Shown piece after piece: positions 5,828 to 6,555 of a DNA stretch of 6,555 nt. A model generated the notes under the pieces. The model worked only from the letters and a program-made list of their open reading frames with translations. It was not told where the DNA came from and ran no database searches. This DNA is from an uncultured Terriglobales bacterium (GTDB lineage: Bacteria; Acidobacteriota; Terriglobia; Terriglobales; Acidobacteriaceae). The stretch spans positions 1 through 6,555 of the forward strand of contig CATPBY010000421.1 of NCBI GenBank assembly GCA_955652845.1, written 5' to 3'. Position numbers and translations under genes: made by a program. Within the stretch, counting starts at the first letter, position 1. Each line of letters starts with the position of its first letter.

Positions 5828-6375
5828 GGCGATGGCTGCAGGAGATGGCTGGGGATACCAGCGCCGCCGAGATCGCTGAAGCCGCTCTGGTGTTGCCTCT
5901 CGTCTTTATGCTTCTTCTCGGGATTTACTGGTTCGGGCGGGCCTACAACATTTACTCGACGGCTACGCAAGCGGCTCAGGTAGGCGCTGGCGTGGCCGCG
6001 AAACCCTACTGCGCAATCTGCTCAGGCCCAAGTTGGCCCGGAACCTCATTCCCCGATGACGCCACAGTCATCACCACCGTGCAGAACGCTCTGCAAGCGT
6101 CGAAACTGGATCCTACGCAGGTGACGGCTTACTCGCTGTCGCCGGCGCCGACGGCTTGCGTGGCCGCTACTCCAGCGGGGGTTTGCAAACTGGACGCTGC
6201 CAGCAACATCACCGTCTGCCGCAACGTACAGCTGAATCCGGGCGGTGCGGGGCCGCAAGAGTGCGGCACCATCGTAAGTTTTCACTACCCTTACCAGTTT
6301 TATTTCCCTTTCACGTCGCTGAACTTTCAATTGGTCAACCTTCCGGCCGCGGCTGAGAACAGCATGGAGTATTGA
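5824..6375 (+). CDS. tadE: TadE-like pseudopilin, cysteine-rich
   Basis: This 183-residue protein has a short basic N-terminus (MRRW), one membrane helix containing the TadE-type motif AEIAEAALVLPL (15-26, helix to about 37) and an extracytoplasmic domain. Glu19 is the conserved acidic residue matching position +5 of type IV pilin-like proteins. Characterised TadE proteins are pseudopilins processed by TadV and needed for Flp pilus assembly. Here the residue before the expected cut is Ala14 rather than Gly, so processing is less certain than for the next gene. The exported domain has six cysteines (63, 66, 112, 121, 132, 147), an even number suggesting disulfides, and a Tyr/Phe-rich stretch (about 154-163). 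Translation is coupled to the upstream peptidase by the ATGA overlap. The much longer open frame upstream in this phase overlaps the peptidase gene and is not the protein. Confidence 0.85.
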   Translation: MRRWLQEMAGDTSAAEIAEAALVLPLVFMLLLGIYWFGRAYNIYSTATQAAQVGAGVAAKPYCAICSGPSWPGTSFPDDATVITTVQNALQASKLDPTQVTAYSLSPAPTACVAATPAGVCKLDAASNITVCRNVQLNPGGAGPQECGTIVSFHYPYQFYFPFTSLNFQLVNLPAAAENSMEY

Positions 6376-6555
6376 TGGCGGGTTTTGCCCAATCACGCGG
6401 AATGGTGGCACTCAAGCGGAAGAGCATATGGGTTTTGCTCGCCGCGGAGAGTACAGGATCTCAGATTGTCGAATTTGCGGTTTCCCTGCCTCTGCTGGTG
6501 GTCCTGGTTGTGGGCATCTTCGACTTTGGCTCTGCTTTTACCGTGAAACAGAAAC
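6375..6555 (+). CDS. Second TadE/TadF-like pseudopilin, 3' end outside the window
   Basis: Only the first 60 residues are present. A basic N-terminal region (LKRKS, 13-17) is followed by ESTG then SQIVEFAVSLPLLVV, a TadE-family membrane motif. Gly28 followed by Ser29 and Glu33 (Gly, four residues, Glu, then Phe) fits a type IV prepilin-like cleavage site exactly, with Glu at +5. The start ATG at 6375 shares one base with the previous stop (TGATG) and has GGAG (6366-6369) 5 bases ahead, which supports it over the in-frame ATG at 6402. Pairing of two TadE-like genes after a TadV-type peptidase fits TadE/TadF or TadE/TadG arrangements. The missing C-terminal part is needed to decide which. Confidence 0.83.
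   Translation, partial: MAGFAQSRGMVALKRKSIWVLLAAESTGSQIVEFAVSLPLLVVLVVGIFDFGSAFTVKQK

Overview
The window is an ordinary-looking, moderately GC-rich bacterial chromosome segment. It holds four genes on the minus strand (35-3204) and four on the plus strand (3476 to the right edge), diverging from a 271-base intergenic region. I see no mobile element, CRISPR array, tRNA or rRNA. Diderm-type export and envelope genes (a Tat pair, a C-terminal processing protease, Tad pilus components) together with an M28 glutaminyl-cyclase-like protein suggest a Gram-negative soil-type bacterium. My best guess is Acidobacteriota (Terriglobia). That is an inference from the style of the proteins and gene neighbourhood, not something the sequence proves.

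Left half, minus strand, in transcription order: a TatA/TatB-type subunit (3204-2902), tatC (2909-2106) and an M28-family glutaminyl-peptide-cyclotransferase-like protein (2109-1051). These overlap by 8 and 4 bases, so they almost certainly form one translationally coupled operon. After a 95-base gap with a hairpin and a separate promoter candidate comes a TerC/Alx-type membrane protein (955-35) that begins at a TTG codon.

Right half, plus strand: an S41 carboxyl-terminal processing protease (3476-5074) with an extended -10 promoter, a good ribosome binding site and a clear intrinsic terminator (5093-5126). A new transcription unit then starts from a promoter candidate at 5136-5164. It has a roughly 120-base leader able to form two sizeable hairpins, followed by a Tad-type prepilin peptidase (5294-5827), a TadE-like pseudopilin (5824-6375) and a second TadE/TadF-like pseudopilin cut off by the window edge (6375-6555). 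These three also overlap by 4 bases and 1 base.

Functionally the window concerns protein export and maturation outside the cytoplasm: Tat translocation, a possible N-terminal pyroglutamate-forming enzyme coupled to it, a C-terminal processing protease whose own N-terminus carries an arginine pair, and a peptidase with its pseudopilin substrates. I do not see a wholly new system. The items most worth a second look are the Tat-cyclase coupling, the structured leader of the pilus operon, the three-codon reading frame abutting the tatA start, and the cysteine-rich first pseudopilin.
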